Shown here in pieces: positions 48,241-59,145 of a stretch of DNA of 64,000 nt; the stretch's first letter is position 1; every line of letters starts with the position of its first letter. Below the pieces are notes generated by a model. The model searched no databases, was not told where the DNA came from, and was given only the letters and a program-made list of their open reading frames with translations. This stretch comes from Larix kaempferi. Taxonomy: Eukaryota; Streptophyta; Pinopsida; Pinales; Pinaceae. A program made the translations under genes and the position numbers. The stretch is taken from assembly GCA_027924585.1 (NCBI GenBank), contig BSBM01000372.1:31180001-31244000 (forward strand). The letters run 5' to 3'.

Positions 48241-51200
48241 TGTCACATACCCCAATTTTATTAAAATAATGTAATTATTTTTAATATTCCTGAGAACATT
48301 ATGTTAAATTTAATGCTAAGTAGGAATGGATGACTCAGCAGAGTCTCCAAAAAAGGAATGTAAATTCTGAATAATTATTATTAATAAATAAATTATGGAG
48401 ACAACAGCATGGGAGAGCTGTTAAAAGAGGTTACTGGTCTAACTGGTGGATGGAATTAGGTGGAAGGACAAAAGACAAGTGGCAGCATCCTCAAACACTT
48501 CCTGAGTTGCAGGTGGCAACTTCCCTATATTTTGGGGTCATGATTCCCCAAGAAAGTGGAATCTGAGCAGGTGGCTCATTAATGACAGTTAGCCCAACTA
48601 AGACCTAGGCAATCTTTTAAATACTACTCAATGAACTGAGCTGGGGGTTCAGCAATTGTTCTAGAGGGAGAATACATTCAGGTGAATGCTATTCAGGAGT
48701 CCCATTGAGGAAGTGGGAAAATAGTAAGGAAGTGTTTTGAGCAGGAAGTTGCAGTAACTTGGTTCCAGTATAGCTGTTTTGGCTGAGGGAATTATTTGAC
48801 CGTACTTAGATTCCAGCCAGTTAGACCAGAGCAAGCTCGGGGGTCCTGAGAAGTGCTGTCTGGGCACTCTCCAGGAATTGGTAGGGAGGAACAGCCTCCC
48901 ATTGCTGTTATTGTCTACCATAGTTACAGGTTCTGTCACTCTTCCTGTTGTTGGTTTAATTTAGTTTCATATGAGATATTCTAGCACAGCTATGTTTTGA
49001 CTGTTTTCAACTTCAGTAAATCAGTCTCAGTACTTTCTTTTAGTATAAATTTCAGAATGCAGATGTTGTAGAAAATTCCTATTTGTATTTAAATGGAGTA
49101 TTTATCTTATACAGAACCTAGTTGTTACTGTTACAGTTAACAATACCAAGTTTATGCATATTCTAGAATTTCTGTTATTTGTTAAATAATAGACAGAAAT
49201 GTTAAACAGTAGATATTCCAGATTTATAGCTATTAACAATCATAAGAACAAATCTAGATAAATCTTAGTTTTACTTCGAGTTATTTTCCTGTTAGAGTAA
49301 GCTACCTGTATATATATATATATATATATATATTGCATATTTCAGTTAACTTTAGTTTCATGTCATTCTTTTATCGAGTTAACAGATAAACAACACTTAT
49401 CTTAAGGTATTGTTCTTACTCAGAACATGTTTACAGTTGTTGATTAACTGAAGGGGCGACTGTGATAATATTTCATTGTTACCAGCTTCCACATAATATC
49501 AAACATTTACACAGTAGTCAAGTACAAACACTAGCAACTGTAGATTATTATTTTTCCTTCTATCTAGTTTTAGAACACAGTAATCATGTCATTATAATAG
49601 AAATAACAGAGTTGTTTTTAAACAAATCAAACATATTAATACAACAGAGAAACAGTCGACGAACGCAACCATCATTGGCTGTTACAAACCATCCTAATTT
49701 ATACACAGTAATAATATTTAATCAATTTAAATGTCTCTCTTGGAGTTTTCTCAAAAACCTACACGGCCGTAGCCATACAATAACTCTACAACAGACTTAA
49801 AAATAAATGAAGGATGCCTTATATGGTAGACAGACTTATAGTATCTTATTACATAGTCTATGTTTATATTATTCTACTCACAGTGTTGTTTAATAACAAT
49901 ACAAGAATCGAAATAAACATTGTTACAATTCATTCCCGGTCGCTATCTAGTTAACAAACTCCACATATATAGGTTGAACACAAAACAGAACCCCATTTCG
50001 CCAGAACCACCCTATGATTATAACTATTACAGGCACAGTCGATAAACTTTCACCATGTTCTATCTAACTTTTCCAATAGAATAAAAACGCAGAGAGATAA
50101 TTTAGGGTTTCATTTATAAACAGAGTTATCATCCATTGCACGTACTGAAGAATACATCTATCCATACATTCCAAACACATTCTAATAATTTAACAAAACA
50201 TAAACACGACCATACCAGGCCCAGTATATATTAAGTATAAATATCATATGGCGAGGTTAAAAACCCCATGCTCAGCCATTACAAAGTACAACAACCGAAA
50301 CCCTGGCCTCATAAGTCTTGGCCGTGAATGGCTCTCCATAAACTTAACAGGGTTTCAACCCCATTTCATTCAAACAAAACAACTTCATACATATGACTGC
50401 ACCTACAAACATCAGGTCGATAATGACCTCAACACACAGGAGTTGCCCTCCGAGACACAACCCTAACCACTAAAACCAGCAAAGGAAGAGACAGCCGTGG
50501 ATAACCAGGCTTACCCGGAGGAGCCTGCGTGGGTGACAAAGTCCTGTACACCATCAAGAGCCGCGTGACCTGTTAAATAACAAATGCCGAGGGTTTTAGT
50601 CACCACTTTGAATGCAGAGAATAGAATTAGAAATGTAAATATAATTAATGATTATAAAACATAAAGACTGTAAAAAAAAGACTGTGATTTATCTTACCGA
50701 GACATGGAGGAAGTTAACAGTGGACAATCGGTAGCTACAAGCTGAACAAACAGAGAAGCCCCATCATCTTCATCAGATGGGTGAGCAAAAGAAACTATCA
50801 TAACATTCTTGACAGCCGAGACAAGGTAACAGTTCCCAACGAAACCCTCACGCTGGGATTGAACCAGTCAAGAAGCAAACCCAAAGCCCAATTGCATCAA
50901 CCCTCTCATAACCTAAAGACATTACCGAAACCCTATCTCATACCCACACCAGCACAGTGACGAACTGTAAATAGCTGGGACTTAAACCTATAATGAGCAA
51001 CGAGACCACGAAGCAGTAAAACTATAGCAGACGCTATCACCAGAGCCGAGGACATACCCTATTGCCGAATGGAACCACGAGGCCATAACCACCACACTCT
51101 GCACATTGTTACAGTGCCTTCATTACAAAACTCAGACAGGGAGGGTTTCATCCTTAGGACCCGAGCCCGAAGGCAACTACAATAACCTGTAGGGTTTCGA

Positions 51201-52726
51201 TAGCAGCTTATATATCGCCCATCACATGGAGGAGATTCAACCACGTAGCACACAAATACATCAACGTAATATGGGTCGAGATTATATAGTTCAAATTGCA
51301 ATCCAAATCATTATACACCGATTCCAAATCATTTCATATATAAGTCAAACGTATAAGATAACAAATGATATATAATCATTTGGCATATAGTGCATGCCCT
51401 GCAGATGAATCGTCGAAAATCCCAAGCGCTTGGAATGTATAATCACTACAATGATATAAATAAGAGTTAGTCAACATCACATATGGATTATTCCATAACT
51501 TAATAGGGTGGATAATACCTTAATATATTTTGGTTATAAATCTTATCCATGGTAAGGGAAAAACATTAGGACTATGACAAAATCAAGTTAATGCACATTT
51601 ACAATGAAACCAGGGCATAGGTTAATGTCATTAGCATATCACTTTACACAAGGTGGTGGTCAACTTCAACCCTAGAGTTTTCTCTATGGCCTAGTATGAT
51701 AAATACAACCATAACACTATATTGAATATAAAGTTTGCCAATGTATGGAATATTATGATTATTGCACAATCATTATATTATATATATAAATTAATACCAA
51801 GCCATAGATTAATGCCATAGTCATATTACATTTCTATGTTCATATAAGTACCAAGGTAGTCAACCTTCAAATGAAAATGCCTCGTTATTTAATACTTGAA
51901 ATGTTACCAAGTCTTTAAGACAATATATACATTGCCATTATATACTATCATCAGAATTGCTACCAATACTATTGTTAACAGTAACAATTTGAAAAATAAA
52001 CCTCTATTATTAAGATGTTGAAATAGAGCTTCATCTACAGGTTTACATCGTAAAGATAGTTAAAATCAAGGCACCGTCAGGTAACATAAGTTAAACTCTA
52101 AGTGGACATTGGACTTCGATGCATAGGATTATATTGAAACAACGCTAGAGGCGTCACCTTCTCAACTCGCATTATCAATGCATGAACAAAACAGTAGTCA
52201 CCGGTATTAAGTTGACAACAGGTCACATGATGCAAAGACACTTTATACAGCCAAAAATTCTGATATCACAATTGTTTCATTGTTAGTTACAACAGTAACA
52301 TAGCATAATAATCATAAAAACATAATTATAACTGAGACAATGTAAATCTTCGTAACACTTGACGATACTAGCTGAATAAGAAATATCATGACGATCATTA
52401 AGTTTTGAAGTATAGGGAGTATTGATGCTCACCAAGTTTTACATACAGTGATCCTTACTTCACTGGCGCACCTGAGAAACAAAAGACGACGTATGCATTA
52501 GCTCGTAAGCTAAGTAAGCCAGTCAACTACGACTAGCTCTTCCCTTGCGGTTCAAAACAAAACAGTCATTAATTACAATCACCGAAATCAAAGCTTTAAT
52601 AAAACAGGGTCTTTAAACAGTTTATGTTAGTTATTTAAATTAAAACAATATCAGAAATACTACCTAATTAACATTTATTGTTACGAATAAAAATTTTAAA
52701 TTTTTCAGAAATAACGGGTTCTGACA
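48241..52726 (+). repeat. Chromovirus-2 LTR 3 (4486 bp)
   Basis: It starts TGTCACATAC and ends GGTTCTGACA, followed by GACGA. It differs from LTR 2 at one position and from LTR 1 at four positions plus one TA step. Confidence 0.95.
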
Positions 52727-52845
52727 GACGAGGAAATCCCAATCTATTTACAGGATGATTAGTCCTTATCACTTTAAGACATCTCACCATGTCTAGGGAC
52801 GAGGCAATCCCAATCTATTTACAAGATGATTAGTCCACTCAATCT
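52727..52845. repeat. ~71-bp minisatellite, right part, with GACGA duplication at its start
   Basis: It resumes the array broken at 29470. The first five bases (52727-52731) are the right-hand GACGA duplication, followed by GGAAATCCCAATC as in the left array. Confidence 0.85.
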
Positions 52846-53250
52846 CATTTAGGACTATCCTTCCTTTCGGAATTACTGGATTTACTGTCCAAGGATGATT
52901 TAATCCACTCAATTCATTTAGGACTATCCTTCCTTTCGGAATTACTGGATTTACTTTCCAAGGATGATTTAATCCACTCAATTCATTTAGGACTATCCTT
53001 CCTTTCGGAATTACTGGATTTACTGTCCAAGAATGATTTAATCCACTCAATTCATTTAGGACTATCCTTCCTTTCGGAATTACTGGATTTACTGTCCAAG
53101 GATGATTTAATCCACTCAATTCATTTAGGACTATCCTTCCTTTCGGAATTACTGGATTTACTGTCCAAGGATGATTTAATCCACTCAATTCATTTAGGAC
53201 TATCCTTCCTTTCGGAATTACTGGATTTACTGTCCAAGTATGATTTAATC
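52846..53250. repeat. 69-bp minisatellite array
   Basis: GGACTATCC recurs at 52921, 52990, 53059, 53128 and 53197, an exact 69-bp period. Units also hold GGATGATTTAATCC. The long minus-strand frame over it (52793-53263) is an artefact of a unit length of 23 codons. Confidence 0.9.
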
Positions 53251-53770
53251 CACAACCGTACATTTAGGACCACGTCCAAGGATGACTCAATCCTCAACCG
53301 TACATTTAGGACCACGTCCAAGGATGACTCAATCCTCAACCGTACATTTAGGACCACGTCCAAGGATGACTTAATCCTCAACCGTACATTTAGGACCGCG
53401 TCCAAGGATGACTTAATCCTCCACCGTACATTTAGGACCTACGTCCAAGGATGACTTAATCCTCCACCGTACATTTAGGACCTACGTCCAAGGATGACTT
53501 AATCCTCAACCGTACATTTAGGACCTACGTCCAAGGATGACTTAATCCTCCACCGTACATTTAGGACCTACGTCCAAGGATGACTTAATCCTCAACCGTA
53601 CCTTTAGGACCTACGTCCAAGGATGACTTAATCCTCAACCGTACATTTAGGACCTACATCCAAGGATGACTTAATCCTCCACCGTACATTTAGGACCTAC
53701 GTCCAAGGATGACTTAATCCTCCACCGTACATTTAGGACCTACGTCCAAGGATGACTTAATCCTCAACCG
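53251..53770. repeat. 42-43-bp minisatellite array
   Basis: About twelve units of the type ACCGTACATTTAGGAC, CTAC, GTCCAAGGATGACTTAATCC. GGAC and GTCC pair around CAC or CTAC. Starts at 53255, 53297 and 53339 give 42 bp; later units gain one base. Confidence 0.9.
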
Positions 53771-54450
53771 TCCACCAAGGACTTCATTCTCGAAGACATA
53801 CGTCTACGGCTCTCTTTAGGACTGAAGTCCAGGGATGATCCAATCCCCTCAAGTCCACCAAGGACTTCATTCTCAAAGACATACGTCTACGGCTCTCTTT
53901 AGGACTGAAGTCCAGGGATGATCCAATCCCCTCAAGTCCACCAAGGACTTCATTCTCGAAGACATACGTCTACGGCTCTCTTGAGGATGATGCAATCCTA
54001 TCATGTCCACCAAGGACTTCATTCTCGAAGACATACGTCTACGGCTCTCTTTAGGACTGAAGTCCAGGGATGATCCAATCCCCTCAAGTCCACCAAGGAC
54101 TTCATTCTCGAAGACATACATCTACGGCTCTCTTGAGGATGATGCAATCCTATCATGTCCACCAAGGACTTCATTCTCGAAGACATACATCTACGGCTCT
54201 CTTGAGGATGATGCAATCCTATCATGTCCACCAAGGACTTCATTCTCGAAGACATACATCTACGGCTCTCTTTAGGACTGAAGTCCAGGGATGATCCAAT
54301 CCCCTCATGTCCACCAAGGACTTCATTTTCGAAGACATACATCTACGGCTCTCTTTAGAACAAGTGTTCAAGGATGATACAATCCCTCTTCTTTCTCGGA
54401 GACACTTGTCTACGGCTCACTTTAGAACTTGTGTTCAAGGATGATGCAAT
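53771..54450. repeat. Mixed 83/69-bp minisatellite array
   Basis: CCACCAAGG recurs at 53772, 53855, 53938, 54007, 54090, 54159, 54228 and 54311, giving steps of 83, 83, 69, 83, 69, 69 and 83. The 83-bp form contains GGACTGAAGTCC and a GGGAT...ATCCC core. The 69-bp form has AGGAT...ATCCT instead. Two diverged units with GAACA...TGTTC stems follow to 54450. Confidence 0.9.
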
Positions 54451-55980
54451 CCTCACATGTATTCTCATCAATTACTATCGATCCTGGGAACCCATATAGA
54501 ACCTGATTCACACTTCTTTTTTTAATTACACCATTAAGAGAATGGTCTTATCTAGCCACTTGGAGCAAACATCTCATCATGATTCTCTTCCCCTTTCTAA
54601 GAGAATATTCTAGCCATGAGCCTTCTATATTTTGTTTGATTTGTAAATCTTCTTGTTTGAACATCCATCACTTGTACGGTTTCCATCATTCTTCATGACC
54701 TTTCCTACAAATCAAAATTAAGTACATGATTAGTAATACTTCATAATCATCAAATCATATTGACATGGTAACCTATTATGCATACAGATATCATTTACAT
54801 AGTTATGCAACTAATTTGACCAATACTTTGGCACAACACTTTCCCATATCTTGTATGCATACAGTGGCTATCTAGATGCCTTCCATCTCTACCAGAACAT
54901 ACTATCGAGAGTGTGCACAGCTCTCAGCATGTCAGCAAAGAGGTTTCATTCTAGACAAGCAACAATGGAATGTTTGTCCAACTTACCAATCATATGCACA
55001 TTAGTAGTATACTGTTCAATGCTCTATGAATGTTTACACTCAGCATTATATATTCTAGGAATACAAATATGCATACAACCTATTACAGGCAATATCATTA
55101 CTATTTCAAATAACAACTCAAATACTTATCTTTTATGTTTGTGTGGTTGCCTCCCGCTTGATCTTCTGTATGTCTTTTGAACTTCTATTCATTCTGTACC
55201 ACTGTGCATGCTCAAGAGTCATCCTCATGATCTCATACACAAACATACACTCATTAGTATATTCTAAATGCTATCAAAACATTATAGTTCTAAATAATCT
55301 TGAAAATGTATAGTCATGATTATAGTTAATAAACATTAGTATTCAAGATTTCAGGGAAGTCTTCTTTTACTCATGCATATCATCAATCAAGATAAAAGAC
55401 ATAATATGCATAATCCCTTGATTACTAACTTTATGAATAAGCATAACCAATCATTCCAAGTATACTTATATAAGGGAACCTAACACAAGGTAAGATTCAT
55501 GGGAAACATACCTGGATTAGTATACCTACTTGGTTATGTACAACATACCTAAACAATCTCTTCAATGATTTAGAGATCCTGAGCTAGAACCTGCATGTCT
55601 CATAGGTTAAGCATAATATAACAAAGTCATACATACCTCGTAAGTAGAACAAAGATTATGGATGAGTCTTTGTCTTCATGTTTCATGGTCATGGAACCTG
55701 ATTTGTCTTTTGTGATGTACCTATATCTTGCTAGCAGACAACATCAAACTCACACAACATCATAATGCATTAGTACAATCATATAGCCCTAATCAATGAA
55801 TGTCTTTGATCATTCACATGCATTCATACTGTTACTAGGGTGATAAGACATTTCTAGCATTAATCAAGATTGTACTAATAAATAATATGAAGACAAACAC
55901 ATCATGAACTTAATCAAGAATTAGATTTCAAGACATACCTGAGCCTTCTTAAGTCATACCTGTCGAGACTTCTTGTAGTC
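54451..55980 (-). other. Unassigned internal stretch of the Copia-like element
   Basis: AT-rich and non-repetitive by eye, lying between the minisatellites and the leader, where gag would be expected in a coding relative. The plus-strand frame at 54851-55180 and others show no domain. I see no gag, protease or RT remnant. Confidence 0.5.
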
Positions 55981-56034
55981 TTCTTATGTAAGGCCTTAGC
56001 CTCAACTCCCCCTGAAACTTGATCTGGAGCTTGA

Positions 56035-56059
56035 TTAGGGTTTGCTAGAGAAACCCTAA
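56035..56059. repeat. Inverted telobox pair in the leader
   Basis: TTAGGGTTT (56035-56043) and AAACCCTAA (56051-56059) around GCTAGAG, the same 9+7+9 geometry as at 6029-6053. Confidence 0.75.
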
Positions 56060-56631
56060 AAATTTAATCTTTGACTTTCACACTTCTGAATGGATGAAAG
56101 AATATGTCTTGCTGAGCTGATCAAACTAGCATACTTAAATTTTCGAAATTCCAAAATTTGACCCCTCAAAATTGCCTTTGAAACTTCTGGATCTTCTGGA
56201 CATGATCCCAAACTAGGGTTTGATGAAGCCCACCCTTCTGCTCAAACAAAAGGTTCGATCCAAGGCTCTAAACTCTTATTTTTCTGAGGAGCTTCCAGCC
56301 GTGGTTACAGACTTCAAAAATTCCAACTTTTGTTGAAGCCCTAATTTTCCATCTTTCCGATCAAAATCCCGAACTGGGGTTTGATCAAGCCCGGTCTTCC
56401 ACCCAACCAAAAAAATTCGATATTGGTCTCTAAATTTCGATTTTCCTGAGTAGCATTCAGCCGTGGATTCCGATTCCAAAAGTTCTAACTTTCTCCGAAA
56501 CCCTAAATTCCGGAAGCCATGAATGAAAGTGCTTCCAAAAATAATTCTGTTTTGACAGAAATATGTACCTGATTGTTTCTGTTGTAAATCCTAAATTTTC
56601 ACTCCACAGGGTTTGAAAAAATTTTCTGCAG

Positions 56632-56985
56632 TATCCTGACCTGTCATCTTTCCATCCTGACAGGTCTGACCTCAATTGGATTCTCTGAGAGAGAGTTATG
56701 CCAAATGTCGCAACGTGACCTGTTTTGGGATAATACAGGAGAGCGAACTTGTACGGCGTGCCACGTGTCACTGTTTGAACTTTGGCCTCTGAAAACTTTT
56801 CCTGAGATATCTTGCCCTATTTTCTTTCCATCCTGATAGGTCTGACCTCAATTGGACTCTCTGAGAGAGATTTATGCCAAGTGTCGCAACGTGACCTGTT
56901 TGAGGGATAAAACAGGAGAGCGAACTTGTACGGAGTGCCACGTGTCATTGGTTCAGCTTCGACCTCTGAAAAAGTTTCCTGAGAT
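56632..56985. repeat. 177-bp tandem duplication with G-box/ABRE motifs
   Basis: Both units contain TCTTTCCATCCTGA, CTCTCTGAGAGAGA, GTCGCAACGTGACC and GCCACGTGTCA. The CACGTG cores are at 56762-56767 and 56939-56944, exactly 177 bases apart. Units differ by scattered substitutions. Confidence 0.8.
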
Positions 56986-57346
56986 AGTACAGTCTGTGTA
57001 CTACCTTTAACTTTTTATGAAATTTCATTTGGAGCTTCCTAGCCCAAGTTATGACCTTTTTTTCCTAGGTCACTTGATTTTGACTGAGATCTGGAAGAGG
57101 CAGAAACCCTAACTTGTACTGATCATAACTTACAAATTACAATGAATCTAAGGGTGCCCTTTGGACACAACGTACCTGGGGATGTTATCTTCGACCTGTA
57201 AACTTTTCAGACCCTTAACCTTCTCCAAAATGGAGTTATAGCAAAAGTTCCACGATGACTGGTTTTTGCTATGTAAAACCCTAACCTTCAAATTTTCGTA
57301 AGTAAAGCAAGTGTCGTAGGTGCCATACCTTGTCTTCCTTCAGGTT

Positions 57347-57359
57347 AGCTCTGATACCA
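57347..57359 (-). other. Primer-binding site of the Copia-like element
   Basis: The minus strand reads TGGTATCAGAGCT, adjacent to the LTR at 57360 and identical to the Copia-1 site. Confidence 0.9.
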
Positions 57360-57964
57360 TGTTAAGATTTAATATGCTAAGACAGAAAATAGCAGCATTA
57401 CATTCCATTTCACAATAATAGCATATACAGGATCACTGAAGAAACAACAAGCATAGCATAAACACAAGAGACAGAGATTTATCCTGGGAAACCCTCATGG
57501 GGTAGAAAACCCAGCAAAGCTTCCTCAATATAGATGACCAGCAATATACAAAGATGAAACCCTAAGACATGATCTCCTCCTCCACAATAGCAGACCTCTC
57601 CTCCACAAGTGCGCTATCCTCAAGTGAGTGAATGTGTATAATGAGGAACACACCTCCTCTATTTATACACTACTCTGATATGTATTTTACACAAGTACAT
57701 GTAGGCTCGTATTTAACCATTAGGTTAAATACCCCATTATAACTGACTGGGCCGACCCCCACATGGTGGGTCTAATAACCCTTTGACCCATATAACACAT
57801 ACAGGGCCGACCCCCACTAGGGAAGTCTAATAACCCAAGTTACCACATTCCGACGGAGGAATAAACATCTCCGGATATACAATAAGATCTTCACGGAGGA
57901 ATGAAACATCTCCGGAATAATAAAGTACAAATATAATATTCTTTGAAGTTACAATATCTCAACA
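57360..57964 (-). repeat. Copia-like LTR, right (5' LTR in sense)
   Basis: 605 bp, differing from the left LTR at four sites. A minus-strand TATA box at about 57659-57667 overlaps an imperfect stem (57640-57647 with 57655-57663). Two GGCCGACCCC units lie upstream at about 57751-57780 and 57804-57834. Confidence 0.92.
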
Positions 57965-59145
57965 GTTTTAAAGTATGTGAATGAATGCAAGATATGTCAG
58001 CAAAACAAAGTTTAGCACACCCATCATGCTAGTCTGTTACAACCATTGCTTATTCCAGAACAAAAGTGAGAAAGCATCTCCATGGATTTCATCACAGGTT
58101 TTCCCAAGGCTCTTGTTATGGATTGTATTCATGTTGTGGTGGATAGACTCACCAAATTTGCTCATTTATTTGCTATTGCCTCATCTTTTATTGCTACACA
58201 AGTAGCTGAGCTATTCTTTAGAGTTGTTTTCAGATTGCATGGAATTCCCAAAAATATTGTGGGTGACAGGGATAGCAAATTTATGAGTGATTCTTGGCAA
58301 GAACTCTTCAAATTTGTGGGAACTCAATTGACTCCTAGCACAAGCTATCATCCTCAAACTGATGGCCAAACAGAAAGGGTGAACCAATGGTTGGAGGGGT
58401 ACTTGAGAAACTATGTTGATGAGCAACAAAAAGCATGGGTTAAATGGCTACATTTTGGTGAGTTTTGCTACAATACTACTTTCCATATGTCCATTGGCAT
58501 GTCTCCTTTCAAAGCACTTTATGGTTATCAAGCACTCACCTTTGTTGATCACATTTTTGGTGATAGTAGAGCTCCAAAAGCTAAAGATTGGATTGAGGAA
58601 ATTCAAGAGATTTTGAAGCTCTTAAAAGACAATTTGCAGGTTGCCCAAAATCAACAAAAATAATATGTGGATCAACATAGGAAGGAAAGAACCTTTCAAG
58701 TGAATGATTTGGTTTATTTGAGGCTGCAACCATATATGCAAATCACCTTAAAAGTAAAAGGATCATAAAAGCTTAAACCAAGGTTTGATGGTCCATATAA
58801 GATAATTCGAAAGGTTGGGGAGGTAGCTTATGAGATAGAACTTCCGGAAGGTAGAAAAATCCACAATGTGTTTCATGTTTCATGCCTTAAGAAGGCTATT
58901 GGTCAGCAAATTTCTATTTCAGAAACACTTCCTCCATTAGATGATGAAGGACAACTCATACTCATTCCAAAAAAAAAAAAAAATTTGAAAACAAGAGAAA
59001 GGAAATTGAGGAGCAGAACCATAACAGAATATTTGGTACAATGGAAAGATTTTCCAAGTGAGGATGCCACATGGGAAAAGGAAAAAAATTTGCAGCATCC
59101 CAATTTGGAATTTCATGGGGACAAGAAATATTGGGTGGGGAGGGC
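57965..59145 (+). pseudogene. Chromovirus-1 integrase and chromodomain
   Basis: It resumes the integrase zinc finger (ECKICQQN) right after the Copia-like LTR. The core reads SMDFITGFP, then GDRDSKF and [13 protein letters not shown], so the Asp, Asp and Glu positions are present. The SH3-like part contains PRFDGPYKIIRKVGE and VHxVFHVS-type sequence near 58866. The end (RKLRSRTITEYLVQWKDF, then ATWEKE) is a chromodomain, expected to direct integration toward particular chromatin. Stops at 58013-58015, 58067-58069, 58661-58663 and near 58767 kill it. An 11-base A run at 58969 onward falls in the linker. The polypurine-like TTGGGTGGGGAGGGC (59131-59145) leads directly into the LTR. Confidence 0.85.
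59131..59145 (+). other. Polypurine tract of chromovirus-1
   Basis: GGTGGGGAGGG directly precedes the TGTAATG start of the 3' LTR, overlapping the 3' end of the coding remnant. Confidence 0.7.

Larger units (their letters stand above)
29471..52726 (+). mobile_element. Chromovirus-2 tandem dimer (LTR-body-LTR-body-LTR)
   Basis: Three LTRs (29471-33954, 38855-43340, 48241-52726) alternate with two 4900-bp bodies (33955-38854 and 43341-48240). A single GACGA duplication flanks the whole 23.3 kb, and the middle LTR has no duplication on either side. It abuts the polypurine tract of body 1 and the primer site of body 2. The two bodies differ at two positions that I found. This structure fits unequal recombination between LTRs of one insertion, and excludes two independent insertions. 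Chromodomain and very long LTRs suggest the Tekay/Del side of the chromoviruses, by inference. Confidence 0.93.
55981..57346 (-). other. Leader of the Copia-like element, telobox-rich
   Basis: Homologous by eye to the Copia-1 leader near 6010-6360: a shared GATTAGGGTTT/GAAACCCTAAAAATT block followed by similar sequence. It has an inverted telobox pair at 56035-56059 and further AAACCCTAA or AGGGTTT motifs near 56216, 56499, 57108 and 57278. A 177-bp tandem duplication with CACGTG boxes lies at about 56632-56985. Confidence 0.65.
27607..57964 (-). mobile_element. 30-kb insertion: non-coding Copia-like element carrying the chromovirus dimer
   Basis: Two 605-bp LTRs (27607-28211 and 57360-57964) differ at only four sites and are flanked by GTTTT. 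The minus strand is sense: the primer site at 57347-57359 abuts the right LTR and a polypurine tract at 28212-28220 abuts the left LTR. The element's own DNA outside the nested dimer is about 7.1 kb and contains no gag or pol remnant that I recognise. It has a leader homologous to that of Copia-1, then about 1.5 kb of unassigned sequence and about 2.7 kb of minisatellite arrays. This is the build of a LARD-type non-autonomous element, probably mobilised by a Copia partner. Confidence 0.85.

Noticed and set aside
52793-53263. 156-residue repeat protein on the minus strand
   Set aside because: The frame is open only because the unit is 69 bp (23 codons). It has no domain and spans two different arrays.
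57347-57359. tRNA gene fragment at the TGGTATCAGAGC matches
   Set aside because: Only the 3' acceptor complement is present, directly beside LTR ends. These are primer sites, not tRNA genes.
58971-58983. Poly(A) tail of a processed retrocopy
   Set aside because: The A run lies within the chromovirus-1 integrase-to-chromodomain linker and encodes Lys in frame.
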